Assembly: GCA_027627225.1 (NCBI GenBank)
Contig: CM051032.1
Coordinates: forward strand, 66,433,045-66,497,044
Length of the DNA: 64,000 nucleotides
Direction of reading: 5' to 3'
From: Congeria kusceri
Lineage: Eukaryota; Mollusca; Bivalvia; Myida; Dreissenidae
The position numbers and the translations under genes were made by a program. The notes beneath the pieces were generated by a model. That model was not told the DNA's origin, did not search any database, and saw only the letters and a program-made list of their open reading frames with translations. How positions within the stretch are numbered: position 1 is the first letter of the stretch; the number at the start of each line of letters is the position of its first letter. Below are positions 63,199-64,000 of the stretch, piece after piece.

Positions 63199-64000
63199 TT
63201 AGTTTAATGAGTTCGGTTTTGTTATTTGTTTGTAACAATTGCAAATACTTAAACAAAACAGGCCTTTTGAAATAATATCTCTTAACCATTGTTTTCTAAT
63301 ACACGAAAACGCCGAACAAACACACACAAAATGAAGATCATCTTCAATCTCGTTAGAATCACAACATAGACAATATCTTTGGTTTCTATCTACATTATTC
63401 CTAGCGTAACGACCAGTTTGTATATGTAGGGGATGTGCCGATAATCTAAATATACAAAACAAAGATCTAGGACGTTTTGGTATTAAAGTCGAACTAATTC
63501 TCGTATGTAAAATTTCGTTTAAAAAATCCTTATACACCCAACATTGTACTCTTTTCTTATGTTCGATACCAATCTTGAAGGAATGAGTCAATAACTCTTT
63601 GTTTAAATACATATACAAACTTGTTTATATCAAAATCTAATACATCATGAAATGCATAACTAAAACCAAAGTCATCTAATAATGTTCGTACATGAAATAT
63701 CCAGTTGCGACATCCTTTAATGCAGTCAGATACAGCTAAATCATAAACAGCTCTAACAATAATGTTCTCAGATGTGGCTACTTTAAACCAATATTTAATA
63801 CATATCTGTGTATGTATAGATGATATCTGCCTTATTCACCATAAACACATGCGTTACGTGAGTTTAACTTTATTTTTGAAAACCTTTTACAAAATTTTTA
63901 ATGATTTCTTTCTAACTCTTTTGACTTATTTGCCAAAACCTCTGATGCATAATTTAATTTAGTAATAAATGTAATGCCTTAAGAGCCTTACAAGCTAAAT
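63199..64000 (-). pseudogene. LINE C-terminal fragment, runs off window
   Basis: On minus from the window edge: SDCIKGCRNWIFHVRTLLDD, FGFSYAFHD, then LSAHPLHIQTGRYARNNVDR and RYCLCCDSNEIEDDLHFVC. These match the C-terminal part and zinc domain of the LINE at 49357-52227 (CNKGKSNW..DVKSLLD.NGFSY, RYCTFCNKNDIEDEYHF). One frame change lies near 63620. It is a relative in the same family, but not the same copy. Confidence 0.8.

Overview
This window is repeat-rich eukaryotic DNA, almost certainly from a bivalve mollusc. It has spliced genes with phased GT-AG exons and no operons. It carries tRNA-derived SINEs, several non-LTR retrotransposon fragments, MITE-like palindromes and long micro- and minisatellites. 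I associate the palindromic family with the 'aagtgtcgtcc...ggacgacactt' core with Dreissena-type mussels from memory only; no search was run.

Layout. (1) 0.2-5.1 kb, plus strand: the 3' part of an immunoglobulin-superfamily membrane receptor. It has five extracellular Ig-like exons, a transmembrane exon and a tyrosine-containing cytoplasmic tail, and all ten exons join in one frame. (2) 8.3-10.5 kb: a TIR element carrying a tRNA-like core, then a 27-bp minisatellite. (3) 11.9-19.3 kb, minus strand: a secreted PAN/apple, Sushi and discoidin-like gene (gene A). A broken LINE sits in one intron and a palindromic element in another. (4) 20.9-28.7 kb: tandem repeats, a 1.6-kb TIR element, foldback DNA and a mariner-like MITE; no gene seen. 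(5) 29.4-32.7 kb, minus strand: a partial, probably decayed paralogue of gene A (gene B). (6) 31.4-40.8 kb: minisatellites (35, 24, 22 and about 26 bp), a dispersed family of about 700 bp and a LINE 3' end. (7) 41.29-45.77 kb: a nearly complete ISL2EU-type DNA transposon. It encodes a THAP/DDE transposase on plus and a SWIM/YqaJ nuclease on minus, with the two exon sets interleaved. (8) 46.6-59.1 kb, plus strand: a six-exon gene for a 251-residue secreted, cysteine-rich, probably GPI-anchored protein. Its 9-kb intron holds a LINE with a 956-codon open reading frame on minus. (9) 59.1-64 kb: LINE fragments and a second copy of the 700-bp family.

The host genes (IgSF receptor, genes A and B, GPI-type protein) are all secreted or cell-surface proteins with disulphide-rich domains. 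This suggests recognition functions, but nothing in the sequence shows that they work together. Most of the remaining DNA is mobile-element debris and satellites. Exon boundaries were read by eye from splice sites and phase; no transcript data were available.
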